From assembly GCF_000196115.1 (NCBI RefSeq), contig NC_005027.1, positions 496,001 to 560,000 of the forward strand: DNA of 64,000 bases, in the 5' to 3' direction. The notes under the pieces were generated by a model, which did not search any database, had not been told where the DNA came from, and saw nothing but the letters and a program-made list of their open reading frames with translations. The position numbers and the translations under genes are program-made. This DNA is from Rhodopirellula baltica SH 1 (GTDB taxonomy: Bacteria; Planctomycetota; Planctomycetia; Pirellulales; Pirellulaceae). Below are positions 54,990 to 64,000 of the stretch, piece after piece; positions within the stretch are counted from its first letter, which is position 1, and every line of letters starts with the position of its first letter.

Positions 54990-57809
54990 TTAGGGCGAAA
55001 CCGTCGTTGGTTCTCGGATGGCGATCCCTTGAGGGACGTTGCGGCTTTCGGCTTCGAGAATCAGGTTGAAGTCTTGGGCTTGGTTGCTGCGAAGGACCAA
55101 CTCGTAGTCGATGGTCTCGCCCGGTTTCATGGTTTTGATCTCAGTGAAGTACATCGTGTTTCCCTTTCGGTCCATGCCTGACAGCTCGGGGCTCTTCGTC
55201 TGGACTAATCTTTCGACCAGCACACCTGGTGGCAAATCAAAGTGAATCAGGACTTGCGAGTCGAGCAGGTCGGTGTCGTTGGTGATTGCGACCGCATAAC
55301 GAATCGCATCGCCGACGCGAGGCGAGATGTCGCGTTGTAGCACTTGCAGTCGCAACACGCCGGCGCGGGCGGGGGTGTTGAAGCCAGGGATGGGTGTGCT
55401 GCGACCGGCGTTGGGATCGACGGGTGCCGTGCCGAGGCCGCCCGGGATGCCAGGCGATGGGCTGACCGGAGGCAAGGCAGGGCCTGGAGTCAATGGAGCG
55501 TTACGGGGGGCGGCAGGGAAAATTTGGATGCTATCGGAGACGCTGTTCGTTGCTCCCTCGTTGCTCTCCGCTGAGAACACAATGCGGCTGCTTTGAGCAG
55601 CTTCTTGAGCTTCGAATTCGGTTTCCAAAATGACCGTCTTGCCGGGAGCGAGTTCGGGAATCGTCCATGCGATGACGTAGGGTGTGTCGATGGCATAGGG
55701 ATAGTCCGTTGTCGCCTGACGCGGGATCAATTGCACGTCGTACGCCATGGTCGCCCGCACGTTGGTCAACGTGACTTCGCCGGAGTTGGTGACTCGGCCC
55801 GTCGCGAGAATCAAGTCGCTGACCGCCATTCGGTCACGAACTTGCAGGTTCGCGGTGACGGCGGGTGTCGGCGGTGCTGGGTTGATGGCGATCACGCAGG
55901 ATTGAGCCTGAGCCCGCTGGCCTCCCGCGGCCAGCGCGACAACGTCGATGCAACGCTGCCCCGAGTCGGTGGGAACAAACGTGACGCTGGTTTTCCATAT
56001 TTCGCCTGGTTCCAATGGACCGTCCGTTTTCTGGTTGCCCACTTCGCGGCGGTTCTTTTCGCGATGAACCATGGCGTTGTCGCCGGTCACTTCCAGTTCC
56101 ACTTCTCGCAGTGGTCGGTCGCCTGTGTTCTCGACTTCGAGATCAAACGTCGCTGGATCGCCCGCGGTCACTCGGTCGGTTTGAGGGCTCACACGAAGAG
56201 CCAACGCGGGACGGAAAATGTCAACGCGGACGGTGTCTTCTGCGATCAATCCTGAGTCGCCGATGGCGCGGAACGTCAGATTGAGTGCCGTTGGTGAAGT
56301 GAGCTGAACCGCCAAGTCCAATTGCTGCTGAGCGGGCATGGTGCCGATGTCCCACACGATCGAGTTCGTGAACCTTTGGGCAAACGCGTCGGTAGAAATG
56401 ATGCGCACACCTGCGGGAAAACCAAGTTCAACTTTGACGCCCGTTGCGTCTTGGTCGCCGGGATTCCGCAGGTTCGCGAAAATGTCGAATGGAATTTGGT
56501 ACGAGGCAACTTCGGGACCGCCGGCTCGCAGATCCAGTTGGGGACTGCTCCAGGTCACGTAGGCTTGGCCGCGTCCGAGTGTCAGGTCGGGCATGTTGTC
56601 GGACGTTCCACCAGGGCGAATCACGCGAACGTCGATGATGGCGTTGCCGCTGGTTCCCGCAATCGGTTCGAGCGTTGCACGAGCGTCACCGGAATCGTCG
56701 ACGTTGACCTCAACCACGGATGAACCACCGGTGCCGGCGAAGGTGGCAAGCTCGGGGTTCATGATCTCGTAGCGGACTTTCCAGCCACGTGCAGGCAGGC
56801 TGCCTTGAGCCCGTGTGACTCGGGTGACCAAGTCCACCACCGTGCCGGCTTGGACGCGTTGCGGCGAGGGGAATTGCCAACGGGCGTCGACCCAGTAGAT
56901 CGTCGCGGTGGCTTTCCGTTGATCCCAGCAATCGCTTTCAGGTGCCAACACGGTCACGTGGCTAGTCCCTTCGCTGGGGCTGCTGAGCGTGATGTAGGTT
57001 TGCCCCTTTTCCAGTTTGATGTCGTCAGCGGCATTGGCGTTACCACGTGTGATCACCATTTCTTTGGTGCTGGTCACTCCGCGAGCGAACCCGGGTGTTT
57101 CCTTTTTTGCAACTGGAACATTGGTCATGCGATGCACGAAACCAGGATCGTCATCACCGACTTCGATGATGTTGCCGACGCTGTCTTGCGTCATCATCCA
57201 TTCCAGCGGTTCCGCGGTCAGCAAATACCCATCGGTGCCGCAGATGCCTGAAAGCAAGATGACTTCGCCGCCGACCGGAGCCACAATCTTTTGTGGCGTC
57301 AGCAGGATGCAGCCTCGGTCACCGCGAGGTGGCAACTGGCAAGCCTTTTGCGCTGTGATCTCGGTTCCGTAGAGAACCGCCGGAGGTCCGGTCAAGCAAT
57401 CGCCGGAGCAGCCGGGCCCGGGAACGCATGGGCCGGTGTTCGCAACTCCGCTGCCGATCGTGGCATTGGGATCGACGCACTGCGGTGGATCTTCTGGTTC
57501 GGGAAACGCCGGGTTGGGTATTCCCAAGCTCGGCGACTTCAAACAGGTGCCCAATTTGCGGAGGCAACCCAAGCATCCGCAGGTGCCATCGTCTAAGCAA
57601 CCCGGCAACGCGAGGCTGGTCGTGGTGGGCAGGGGAGCGAACAAGGTTTCGCCGGTGGGGTTGATCGCCGGCAAACGCAGGTTGGCACAACCGGAGGAAA
57701 GCAGTGCCGAAAGAAGGACGCTGGCCATCGTCAGAAAACGCAAGCGACCGACAACGGCGTGCTGGCCATTGCGGGGGCTTTGATCGTTCATGATCGTTTG
57801 CGTTTTCAT
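54990..57809 (-). CDS. DUF11 cysteine-rich lipoprotein, OmcB-like
   Basis: A 939-residue lipoprotein with start at 57809 (57824 and 57791 are alternatives) and lipobox LLSSGC (Cys41). A Cys-rich stretch (about 70-150; CLDDGTCGCLGCLRKLGTC, CVPGPGCSGDCLTG) follows, then several CARDB/DUF11 beta-sandwich repeats (FDIFANLRNPGDQDATGVKV, FDLEVENTGDRPLREVELEV, and a last one YAVAITNDTDLLDSQVLIHF). A Pro-rich linker lies near 790-830. DUF11 proteins with N-terminal cysteines include chlamydial OmcB, a disulfide-linked envelope protein, so this may be a related planctomycete envelope component; that relation is inference. It converges with the pseudoprotease gene. Confidence 0.85.
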   Translation of the reverse strand: MKTQTIMNDQSPRNGQHAVVGRLRFLTMASVLLSALLSSGCANLRLPAINPTGETLFAPLPTTTSLALPGCLDDGTCGCLGCLRKLGTCLKSPSLGIPNPAFPEPEDPPQCVDPNATIGSGVANTGPCVPGPGCSGDCLTGPPAVLYGTEITAQKACQLPPRGDRGCILLTPQKIVAPVGGEVILLSGICGTDGYLLTAEPLEWMMTQDSVGNIIEVGDDDPGFVHRMTNVPVAKKETPGFARGVTSTKEMVITRGNANAADDIKLEKGQTYITLSSPSEGTSHVTVLAPESDCWDQRKATATIYWVDARWQFPSPQRVQAGTVVDLVTRVTRAQGSLPARGWKVRYEIMNPELATFAGTGGSSVVEVNVDDSGDARATLEPIAGTSGNAIIDVRVIRPGGTSDNMPDLTLGRGQAYVTWSSPQLDLRAGGPEVASYQIPFDIFANLRNPGDQDATGVKVELGFPAGVRIISTDAFAQRFTNSIVWDIGTMPAQQQLDLAVQLTSPTALNLTFRAIGDSGLIAEDTVRVDIFRPALALRVSPQTDRVTAGDPATFDLEVENTGDRPLREVELEVTGDNAMVHREKNRREVGNQKTDGPLEPGEIWKTSVTFVPTDSGQRCIDVVALAAGGQRAQAQSCVIAINPAPPTPAVTANLQVRDRMAVSDLILATGRVTNSGEVTLTNVRATMAYDVQLIPRQATTDYPYAIDTPYVIAWTIPELAPGKTVILETEFEAQEAAQSSRIVFSAESNEGATNSVSDSIQIFPAAPRNAPLTPGPALPPVSPSPGIPGGLGTAPVDPNAGRSTPIPGFNTPARAGVLRLQVLQRDISPRVGDAIRYAVAITNDTDLLDSQVLIHFDLPPGVLVERLVQTKSPELSGMDRKGNTMYFTEIKTMKPGETIDYELVLRSNQAQDFNLILEAESRNVPQGIAIREPTTVSP

Positions 57810-58027
57810 CGATCCATCGGTCATACGTCGAGAAAGAATTCCGTCCGTAGGAAAGTTAGCACGCAGGGGGAACAGTGGCCGGATTGGCAAGGTGGAAAAC
57901 GGAATTCGATCCGTTTCCTTCCGGCGAGATGAGCGATCAGACCGGTGGTGCCGATTGTCCGGGGGATCGGCTAGGCTTTCGGCAACGCATCCCGCTGAAC
58001 GAAGAGAGTCGTTCTCTTTGAAACGCT

Positions 58028-59143
58028 TTGTTCCATCCGATTTACTCGCTCGCGACGACTGAACCTTTGCAGCCAGAACCCACCCTCACGGAAGATGAAC
58101 GCCGACCGATTCGGTTTGGCATTTTGGGCACCGGCCGAATCACTCGCCGATTGGTGGCCGACTTGCAATCGACACCGGGTGTGAGCGTGACCGCGATCGC
58201 CAGCCGGACATCCGAACGCGCTCGTTGGTATGCTGATTCGTATGGAATCGCCCATGCCGTGTCCGGTTACGCGGAGTTGATCGCTCGTGATGATGTGGAC
58301 GCCGTCTACGTTGCGTTGCCACCGTCACTGCATGCGGAGTGGATGATCGCATCCGCCGCGGCGGGCAAGCACGTGCTGTGTGAAAAGCCGCTGGCGACAA
58401 CTTCTCAGGCGACGCAAGAGATGTCAGACGCATGTGCGAAGGCTCGAGTGCATTGGCTCGATGCGACGGCGTGGTTGCATCACGATCGGACAGACATGTT
58501 TCGGCAGTGGTTGAGCGGTGCAACGGTACCGCAAGGCGAAGCGGATTTTCGGCTCGGTTCGCTACGGCATGTCAGTTCAGCAGTTTCGTTTTTCAATCCG
58601 TTCCAATCCGGCGATCACCGACAAGACGCTGCACTGGGCGGTGGCTGTCTGCTCGATTTGGGATGGTACGCCGCTGGGATTCTAAGGCTCGCCAACGACG
58701 GACTACCAATCACGGTGAACGCTCAATCGGTGATGCGTGATGGCGTTCCGTATCGTGTGACCGCGATCATGAATTTTCCAAACGACGTGTCCGCGACAAT
58801 GTCATGTGCATTCGACACCGCGACTCGAAAATGGTTCGAGATCGCGGGTGAAGAAGCTTCCATTGTTTGCGATGATTTCACACGACCTTGGCCGGACAAA
58901 CCCGCACGGGGATGGGTGCACGAAGCGTCGGGCAAAGTGCATCCATTCAGCTGCGAATGCCACCAAGAGCACAACATGATTTCGCGATTGGTCGGTTGGA
59001 TCAACGCGACCGAACAAGATGAACAACTTTGGGATTCACCATCGCCTCCTTGGCAAGCTTATCATCGGCAGGCGCTGGAGACGCAGCGGATGCTGGAGGC
59101 GATGGAAACTTCGATGACGACTGGCCAAACGGTGACGCTATGA
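58028..59143 (+). CDS. Gfo/Idh/MocA-family oxidoreductase
   Basis: A 371-residue NAD(P)-dependent dehydrogenase. IRFGILGTGRITRRLVADL is the Rossmann loop, VDAVYVALPPSLHAEWMIASAAAGKHVLCEKPLATTSQ contains the conserved EKP lysine, and the C-terminal domain has GGGCLLDLGWYAAGILRL with the catalytic-type Asp/His region. The sugar or inositol substrate is unknown. The first codon is TTG at 58028; a second in-frame TTG (58070) also fits and the true start is not certain. The last codons overlap the P-II gene start by four bases (ATGA at 59140). Confidence 0.85.
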   Translation: MFHPIYSLATTEPLQPEPTLTEDERRPIRFGILGTGRITRRLVADLQSTPGVSVTAIASRTSERARWYADSYGIAHAVSGYAELIARDDVDAVYVALPPSLHAEWMIASAAAGKHVLCEKPLATTSQATQEMSDACAKARVHWLDATAWLHHDRTDMFRQWLSGATVPQGEADFRLGSLRHVSSAVSFFNPFQSGDHRQDAALGGGCLLDLGWYAAGILRLANDGLPITVNAQSVMRDGVPYRVTAIMNFPNDVSATMSCAFDTATRKWFEIAGEEASIVCDDFTRPWPDKPARGWVHEASGKVHPFSCECHQEHNMISRLVGWINATEQDEQLWDSPSPPWQAYHRQALETQRMLEAMETSMTTGQTVTL

Positions 59144-59457
59144 TTTTGATTCAAGCCATCATTCAACCGACCAAACTCTCCAACGTCCAATCGGCGCTTG
59201 ATGAAGCCGGTTTCAGCGACACGATTGTCGGTGACGCTCTCGGGTATGGACGTCAACGCGGACAAACGGCGCTTTTTCGTGGCAACGAATACAAAATCGA
59301 TTTGCTGCGGAAGGTCACGTTTGAGATGGTGATTGACGACGACGATTTGGAACCGGTTGTCGAAATCATTCGCAACGCGTCGCGAACGGGAACCGAAGGA
59401 CAGATCGGCGACGGGAAGATCTTTGTCTTGCCTGTCGCCAATGTGATCGACATCTGA
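59140..59457 (+). CDS. P-II family signal protein
   Basis: A 105-residue protein, MILIQAIIQPTKLSNVQSAL, with the P-II T-loop region GYGRQRGQTALFRGNEYKIDLLRKVTFEMVI and the final ATP-binding GTEGQIGDGKIFVLPVANVI. Tyr51 of the uridylylation site corresponds to NEY here, while the neighbouring Tyr46 position is Phe. It stops about seven residues earlier than GlnB/GlnK, without the last acidic tail. It is not next to amtB or a glutamine synthetase, so its target is unclear. Coupling with the oxidoreductase by overlap is unusual. Confidence 0.85.
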   Translation: MILIQAIIQPTKLSNVQSALDEAGFSDTIVGDALGYGRQRGQTALFRGNEYKIDLLRKVTFEMVIDDDDLEPVVEIIRNASRTGTEGQIGDGKIFVLPVANVIDI

Positions 59458-59507
59458 TCGAGCCCTCTGAAAGAAGGCTTGCAGTTGCATTCAGGTGATG
59501 GCGATTT

Positions 59508-61883
59508 TTACTCACCAAATCGGTGCAGTGCCATCGCCGAACGCTCGCCATTGAGCGGTGTTTCGGCCATCCAAGTTCGCAACGCGGCAAGTGGGCTGAG
59601 CTTGCCTTCCCGCATCGCTTGGGTAATCGCCGTTCCGATTTGGTGCTGCGGGTATCCGGGCACCGCGGTTGTAGGTTGCAATCCCATCCATTGGCATCCG
59701 GCGACCAGGAACACTTCGCCCTGTTGCAGATACAAATGACTGCTGGTGATATCGACGTTGCCCAAACAGGTCGTGTCCAGATCGCTGGTTCCCAATTCGC
59801 GATGGTTGCGATCGGATTCTCGGTCCAGCCATCCTACGGGCCGGTAGCCAAATTTCGAGATCGCGAGCGTCGACCAATCCCCGGTCGACGCCATTCTGGT
59901 TTCACCCGTTTCAGGATCGATTTGGGCATACAGCAGTGATACGTTGCCGTGCCCTTCTCCGACGAAGGAGTGATCGCGGATTTGGAACAGCGTGTCATAG
60001 GCTCTGCGGACCGCATCGGACGGTTGGTGCCGATATCCCATGTGGGCCTGCAGAGCCGCTCGCACGACGGTCACATCCATCACATTGCTGAGATCGATCT
60101 TCGCAGTCGCTCCGCCATTGGGCTGGCAGATCGCGATGGCGATTTGACCATCGGGCAAGACGTCCCAGTGATGCCAGCTTTGTGCAACGTCCAGCGGAGA
60201 TTCGATCATGCCATCGGCGTACCAAGACGGGCAAATCTTGGCACCCATCGGTAGCGTTTGGTGTTGCCAGATCGATACCTGATGGGCCAGGTCGATGTCC
60301 TCGGGCTCAGGGGCAACCTCAACCGCTTGATTGGTGAGGATGGAATGATCGTCTTCGCCGGGCTCCGGTGCACGTGATGGAAAATCACTGTCGAAGTCAT
60401 CAATCAACGCAATGATGTCGTCGATCGCGTCGATGGTGTCCGATTCGGGTTTCGATGGCTCATCCAGTGTCGAATCGAACGACAGGACGCTGCCATGGAA
60501 CGGCTCGCCTTCATCGAAATCGCTGGTGTCGGCGAAATCACTGCACATCGAATCGTCTTCGTCGGCCACGTGGCCATCCAGTTCGTCATTGTCCCAACCA
60601 TGGTGGAACTCCAACGCGTCCGCGTCGAACTGATCGATCTCGGTGGGGTCATATTCGCCCGACAGAAACTGTGCGTCTTGGAGATCCAGCTTCGCTGCCA
60701 AACGCATCGTTTCTTCGTCGTAACCCGACAACAACGGCCATTGTTCCGCGTCTTCGCTGAGAGACGATGATTGGGCGGCATCGTCCGTCTCGGCGAACTC
60801 GTTGTCCAAGGCGACATCATCCAAGGCATCGTCATCCGCGACAAAGCCATACGTGGTTTTCTCGGGAACATCCAAATCACGCTGCAGGTCGGCGATCAAT
60901 TCATCGCTTTTGACCAGCTGGGCTTCGATGGCGGATTCCAAGGCCGCATCCAACAAGGTTTCGTCGTCGATCAAGTCCAAGCGGTCCTGTGTGGCGGACT
61001 TCGTTTGGATTTCATCGGAGGAACCATCCGTGACGGGGGCTTTCACGGACACGGACGCATCGGCGGGAGGGAAGCCGATGTCATCCGCGGGGGGCGCGAC
61101 GGTGTCGGGAGGGACAACACCGTCGGAGTTTTCCTCGACGAGGGCAGTCTCGTTGCTGGTGGGATTGTGCTCCGAGATCGTTTCCGAGTCGTCATGAGTC
61201 TCGTGTGGTGGAGGCGAGACATCACGGGAACGATCGAGGGTCACGTCGCTGGGCAGAATTAACCGGATGGAGGAATCCGGCGCGGCTTCTTGTTCTGCCA
61301 AGCGGAGCAACGTTTGCTGCAAGTTGGATGCGGCCAAACGGGCCGCGGCGGTGTGCACGTCGCTGAATGCCGTCACAGCGGCGGCATACAACCACATCGT
61401 GCCAATTGGCATCTCGGTTTCGCCCAAACAAACGCAGATTCCCGATGGGAAGGGTTCCGGTGAACGCCACGTGTTGATGGGGCCGAGATCCATGTCGTCA
61501 ATCGCGACCAAGCCCTTGACCATTGCTTCCAAGTCACCACGAGCACCGCGAAGAGGACGCTGGGATCCCAGACGCTCGGCGGGTGACAAACCGAAGACGA
61601 ATCGAGTTGCGAGAAACTCGGTCTCGTCGTCGAGCAAGTAAACCGCAGCCGCCGTCGTGCCGGTCGCCAACGTCGCATCGCCGAGCAATCGATCGATGCT
61701 CTCGGTCGGATCAGGACGTGATGACTGACCGGCTGCCATGGTGGCTTGGATCGCCAGTTCGACTTGCTGTTGACGCAGGATCGCTTGCTGTGCCTGCAAT
61801 TGATCGGCCAAGTCGTTGGCTTGGGATGCCAAACGATGAGCGTCGCCGGAAGTCACCAATGCACGTTTGCCATGCGACTTCAT
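59508..61883 (-). CDS. GAF-like and PP2C-like protein with a long acidic linker
   Basis: From the ATG at 61881-61883 the product is 791 residues. An N-terminal coiled coil (LASQANDLADQLQAQQAILR) precedes a GAF-like domain (about 70-210; AAAVYLLDDETEFLATRFVFGL...PFPSGICVCLGE). A very acidic linker (about 230-540) follows. The C-terminal ~230 residues fit a SpoIIE/PP2C phosphatase (WDVLPDGQIAIAICQPNGG, VSLLYAQIDPETGETRMASTGD, and a late strand LYLQQGEVFLVAGCQ). The first Asp motif is not the usual DGxG, so activity is uncertain. The last codons are MALHRFGE. Confidence 0.7.
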   Translation of the reverse strand: MKSHGKRALVTSGDAHRLASQANDLADQLQAQQAILRQQQVELAIQATMAAGQSSRPDPTESIDRLLGDATLATGTTAAAVYLLDDETEFLATRFVFGLSPAERLGSQRPLRGARGDLEAMVKGLVAIDDMDLGPINTWRSPEPFPSGICVCLGETEMPIGTMWLYAAAVTAFSDVHTAAARLAASNLQQTLLRLAEQEAAPDSSIRLILPSDVTLDRSRDVSPPPHETHDDSETISEHNPTSNETALVEENSDGVVPPDTVAPPADDIGFPPADASVSVKAPVTDGSSDEIQTKSATQDRLDLIDDETLLDAALESAIEAQLVKSDELIADLQRDLDVPEKTTYGFVADDDALDDVALDNEFAETDDAAQSSSLSEDAEQWPLLSGYDEETMRLAAKLDLQDAQFLSGEYDPTEIDQFDADALEFHHGWDNDELDGHVADEDDSMCSDFADTSDFDEGEPFHGSVLSFDSTLDEPSKPESDTIDAIDDIIALIDDFDSDFPSRAPEPGEDDHSILTNQAVEVAPEPEDIDLAHQVSIWQHQTLPMGAKICPSWYADGMIESPLDVAQSWHHWDVLPDGQIAIAICQPNGGATAKIDLSNVMDVTVVRAALQAHMGYRHQPSDAVRRAYDTLFQIRDHSFVGEGHGNVSLLYAQIDPETGETRMASTGDWSTLAISKFGYRPVGWLDRESDRNHRELGTSDLDTTCLGNVDITSSHLYLQQGEVFLVAGCQWMGLQPTTAVPGYPQHQIGTAITQAMREGKLSPLAALRTWMAETPLNGERSAMALHRFGE

Positions 61884-62193
61884 CTGCCTTTGCTTGGAGG
61901 AAAGCTTGGCAGAATCTGATGCATGGTCGCCACGGTGGACACGCAGAAAATTGGATGGGTTTCTGGACACAGCAGGTACTGGGTGAATGACAAGGGAGGG
62001 AAGTCAACAATGGCTTGACATCCTTGCCAATTGCCGCCTACACGAATCGATCGGCCCGCCGTTGCCGTTTCACTGAGACGAATTGCCGGTAAGGTTTCGC
62101 TTGTTTGCCAAGACGACCGCGCAAGCCGCACAACCCGACTGAACCGGAGCGTTTGCGCTGCTACACTGCTCAGCTTGTGTCTGCGAAGCGGCA

Positions 62194-63255
62194 GTGTTCG
62201 GCAAAAGCCAGCCTCTTCCACGCTCGGTCGTCATTCAGAAGGAAGTCACTGCGTTGTTGAAGCGAGGGTTGAATACCGCCGGACCGATGTTGGCGTTGGT
62301 CATCGTGATCCTGTTCTTTGCCATTGCCGAATGGGCAACCGGTAGCGACGGAAACTTCACGTCCATGGCGTCGGTGCGATTGGTTGGCATTCAGAGCGTC
62401 AAGATCGGCATCGCTTCGCTGGGAATGACGTTGATCATTATTAGCGGCGGAATCGATTTGTCCGCGGGCACGGCGGCGGCTCTGTGTGGATGTGTCGCGG
62501 CACTGACGCTCGAAAGTGAATGGTCGATCGTTCCCGCTCTGGCCATGGCGGTCGGTGCTGGCGCATTGTGCGGGTTGTTCAATGGCATTTTGATCGCGGG
62601 ATTGCGACTGACTCCGTTCATCATCTCGTTGGGATCGATGACGATCTTCATGGGGTTGGGCAAGAGCCTGTCCGAGCAAGGTGGCACGATCACACCGCCG
62701 GCGGAAAGTATCCCTGAATGGCTTTGGGCATCGGTCACGCCGTTTCCCAACCCGGAATGGATTGCCTACCCGTTACTGCCTAATTTTGGATGGGGCGTGT
62801 GGCTGACCATTGTGCTGGCCATCGCGACCGCGTTGCTGCTGCACCAAACTCTGTTTGGACGTCATGTGTTCGCGATCGGATCCAGCGAAGCGACCGCGAG
62901 ATTGTGCGGCGTGAAAGTCCGGCAAACCAAGATCCTGGTTTATGTCATCGCCGGTGCCCTGTTCGGTTTGGCCGGTTGTGTCGACATCGCTCGGCTCGGC
63001 AAAGGCGACGCATCCGCGGGCATGGGATTGGAACTGGAGATCATCGCGGCGGTCGTGATCGGCGGCGGTTCATTGCTGGGCGGCCGCGGCAGCGTGGTCG
63101 GAACACTGTGCGGCGTGTTGATCATGAGCGTGATTGCACACGGATGCACTTCGCTGGGATTGGAAAATCACATTGAAAATATTCTGTTGGGTGTGATCAT
63201 TGTCGCGGCGGTCTACGTCGATCGACTGCGAGCACTCAAGAAAGAATCCGTATGA
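62194..63255 (+). CDS. sugar ABC transporter permease (RbsC-like)
   Basis: A 353-residue, ~10-segment permease starting at GTG 62194. VGIQSVKIGIASLGMTLIIISGGIDLSAGTAAAL and GGIDLSAG are diagnostic of the RbsC/AraH-type BPD_transp_2 branch, as is the late ALFGLAGCVDIARLGKGDASAGMGLELEIIAAVVIGGGSLLGGRG. It would move a sugar such as ribose, xylose or a similar compound with a partner ATPase. The partner ATPase and periplasmic binding protein are not in the window. The stop overlaps the next start by four bases. Confidence 0.93.
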   Translation: MFGKSQPLPRSVVIQKEVTALLKRGLNTAGPMLALVIVILFFAIAEWATGSDGNFTSMASVRLVGIQSVKIGIASLGMTLIIISGGIDLSAGTAAALCGCVAALTLESEWSIVPALAMAVGAGALCGLFNGILIAGLRLTPFIISLGSMTIFMGLGKSLSEQGGTITPPAESIPEWLWASVTPFPNPEWIAYPLLPNFGWGVWLTIVLAIATALLLHQTLFGRHVFAIGSSEATARLCGVKVRQTKILVYVIAGALFGLAGCVDIARLGKGDASAGMGLELEIIAAVVIGGGSLLGGRGSVVGTLCGVLIMSVIAHGCTSLGLENHIENILLGVIIVAAVYVDRLRALKKESV

Positions 63256-64000
63256 CAAAGAAATCGATTCGACTTCTTGGCGCAGCGTTCTGGTTGAGCT
63301 GTCTCGTTCTCGGTGGCGGATGGTTGGTTGCTTCCTCCCGCGACGGTGCGAAGCCATTGATCTCTTCGGTTTGGACGCCGACGGACTCGGTGATTTTGTC
63401 CGACCCGACATTGTCGCTGAGTGTCGGAGATGCCGCGTTTGCAAAGGACTCGGGCGCCGACACGTGGCATCAAGTCGGGCATGTTTTGCGAGTCAATCCA
63501 GAGGCGAAGACGGTCACGTTGTCGCTCTATGAGCCATTTGATTTGGAACGCGAAACACAGTTTTGGGATCCTGATCAATCGATCTCCGCGACGTTGCATC
63601 GATCTTCCGGCAAAGTCGACGACGTCATTGCGACCTTGTTGCCAAAACCGAAACGAGAGCAATTGGCTCAAAAGATCTCTGCCGCGATGCGTGCTCATGG
63701 CAAAGAGATCAGCGAAGCGATGTTACCTTTGGTTTTTGAAACCGTGCGTCAGAGTTTGCCGGTCATCGAATCAGAGTTGTCCGCATCATTGAAACGCCAC
63801 GATGCGGAGGTTGAGGCCATCGCAGCGCGTTTTCGCGAAGACATCATCCAGGAACAAATGGTTCCGTTGGTTCGGACGGAAGTCTTGCCCGTGCTGCGTC
63901 TTCACGGACGAGAGCCGGCGGAATCGATCGGACGCGAAATTTGGGGAAAGGCGTCGCTATGGCGATTTGGTTGGCGAGCGTTGTACGACAGCGCGCCGCT
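63252..64000 (+). CDS. membrane-anchored protein, C-terminus beyond window
   Basis: The ATG at 63252 overlaps the permease stop. The product has an N-terminal anchor (KSIRLLGAAFWLSCLVLGGGWLVAS) and then about 225 residues with no known motif: a beta-rich start (SVWTPTDSVILSDPTLSLSV) followed by helices (PLVFETVRQSLPVIESELSAS, RHDAEVEAIAARFREDII). It is open at base 64000. The start makes it likely part of the sugar-transport operon, but a function such as a periplasmic accessory cannot be read. Confidence 0.75.
   Translation, partial: MTKKSIRLLGAAFWLSCLVLGGGWLVASSRDGAKPLISSVWTPTDSVILSDPTLSLSVGDAAFAKDSGADTWHQVGHVLRVNPEAKTVTLSLYEPFDLERETQFWDPDQSISATLHRSSGKVDDVIATLLPKPKREQLAQKISAAMRAHGKEISEAMLPLVFETVRQSLPVIESELSASLKRHDAEVEAIAARFREDIIQEQMVPLVRTEVLPVLRLHGREPAESIGREIWGKASLWRFGWRALYDSAP

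Overview
The window looks like chromosomal DNA of a marine planctomycete close to Rhodopirellula (Pirellulaceae). The evidence is lineage-typical families: a DUF1559 prepilin-like protein with a small lipoprotein beside it, a sulfatase, secreted BNR, FAD and gluconolactonase-type proteins, a DUF11 cysteine-rich lipoprotein, frequent TTG/GTG starts, and many 1- or 4-base ATGA/TTGA gene overlaps. This assignment is inference from content. No rRNA, tRNA or CRISPR array was seen.

Layout. 1-5765 (minus): secreted BNR protein (cut by the window edge), FAD oxidoreductase, lactate permease, APC amino acid permease. 5766-12100 is an accessory stretch: two tandem arrays of a ~106-base hairpin element (10 copies in all), two small unknown genes, a small membrane protein, and an IS91-type element (7467-9905) with a Y2/HUH transposase and a twice-frameshifted tyrosine recombinase. 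12101-15727 (minus): patatin, then a sulfatase fused to an SGNH hydrolase with a clear terminator. 15880-22806 (plus): DUF188 protein, then a tandem amidohydrolase, a second amidohydrolase with a degenerate metal site, and a PQQ-type beta-propeller. 22860-31222: DUF4261 protein, MFS exporter overlapping an epimerase/3-beta-HSD, an unknown secreted protein, a BRCT-MerR-TPR fusion, and a HEAT-like secreted protein. 31260-34116: a GpgS-like glycosyltransferase divergent from an HD-GYP/PilZ pair. 34325-39663 (minus): a YhaO/SbcD-like phosphoesterase and a membrane-spanning YhaN/SbcC-like ATPase. 39760-42805: SMP-30 lactonase, GT4 glycosyltransferase, acidic protein. 43076-45381: LpoB-like and COG3014-like lipoproteins. 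45520-50436: SerRS, a 54-residue DUF2256 zinc protein, an unknown protein, a TatD-like hydrolase, RecG. 50640-54912: a two-DTG aspartyl-protease/PDZ protein, DUF1559 protein and lipoprotein, and a trypsin-fold lipoprotein lacking its serine. 54990-64000: DUF11 lipoprotein, Gfo/Idh/MocA oxidoreductase, a P-II protein, GAF-PP2C protein, sugar ABC permease, and an anchored protein running off the window.

Common threads are extracellular polymer turnover, an envelope/peptidoglycan module, c-di-GMP signalling, and DNA repair. At least five unrelated families of palindromic intergenic elements sit mostly at the 3' ends of genes. The most unusual items are the hairpin arrays that carry a copied gene tail, the BRCT-MerR-TPR fusion, the sulfatase-SGNH fusion, the amidohydrolase set with lost metal ligands, and the two-DTG-PDZ protein. 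All boundaries come from reading the sequence; no database search was possible.
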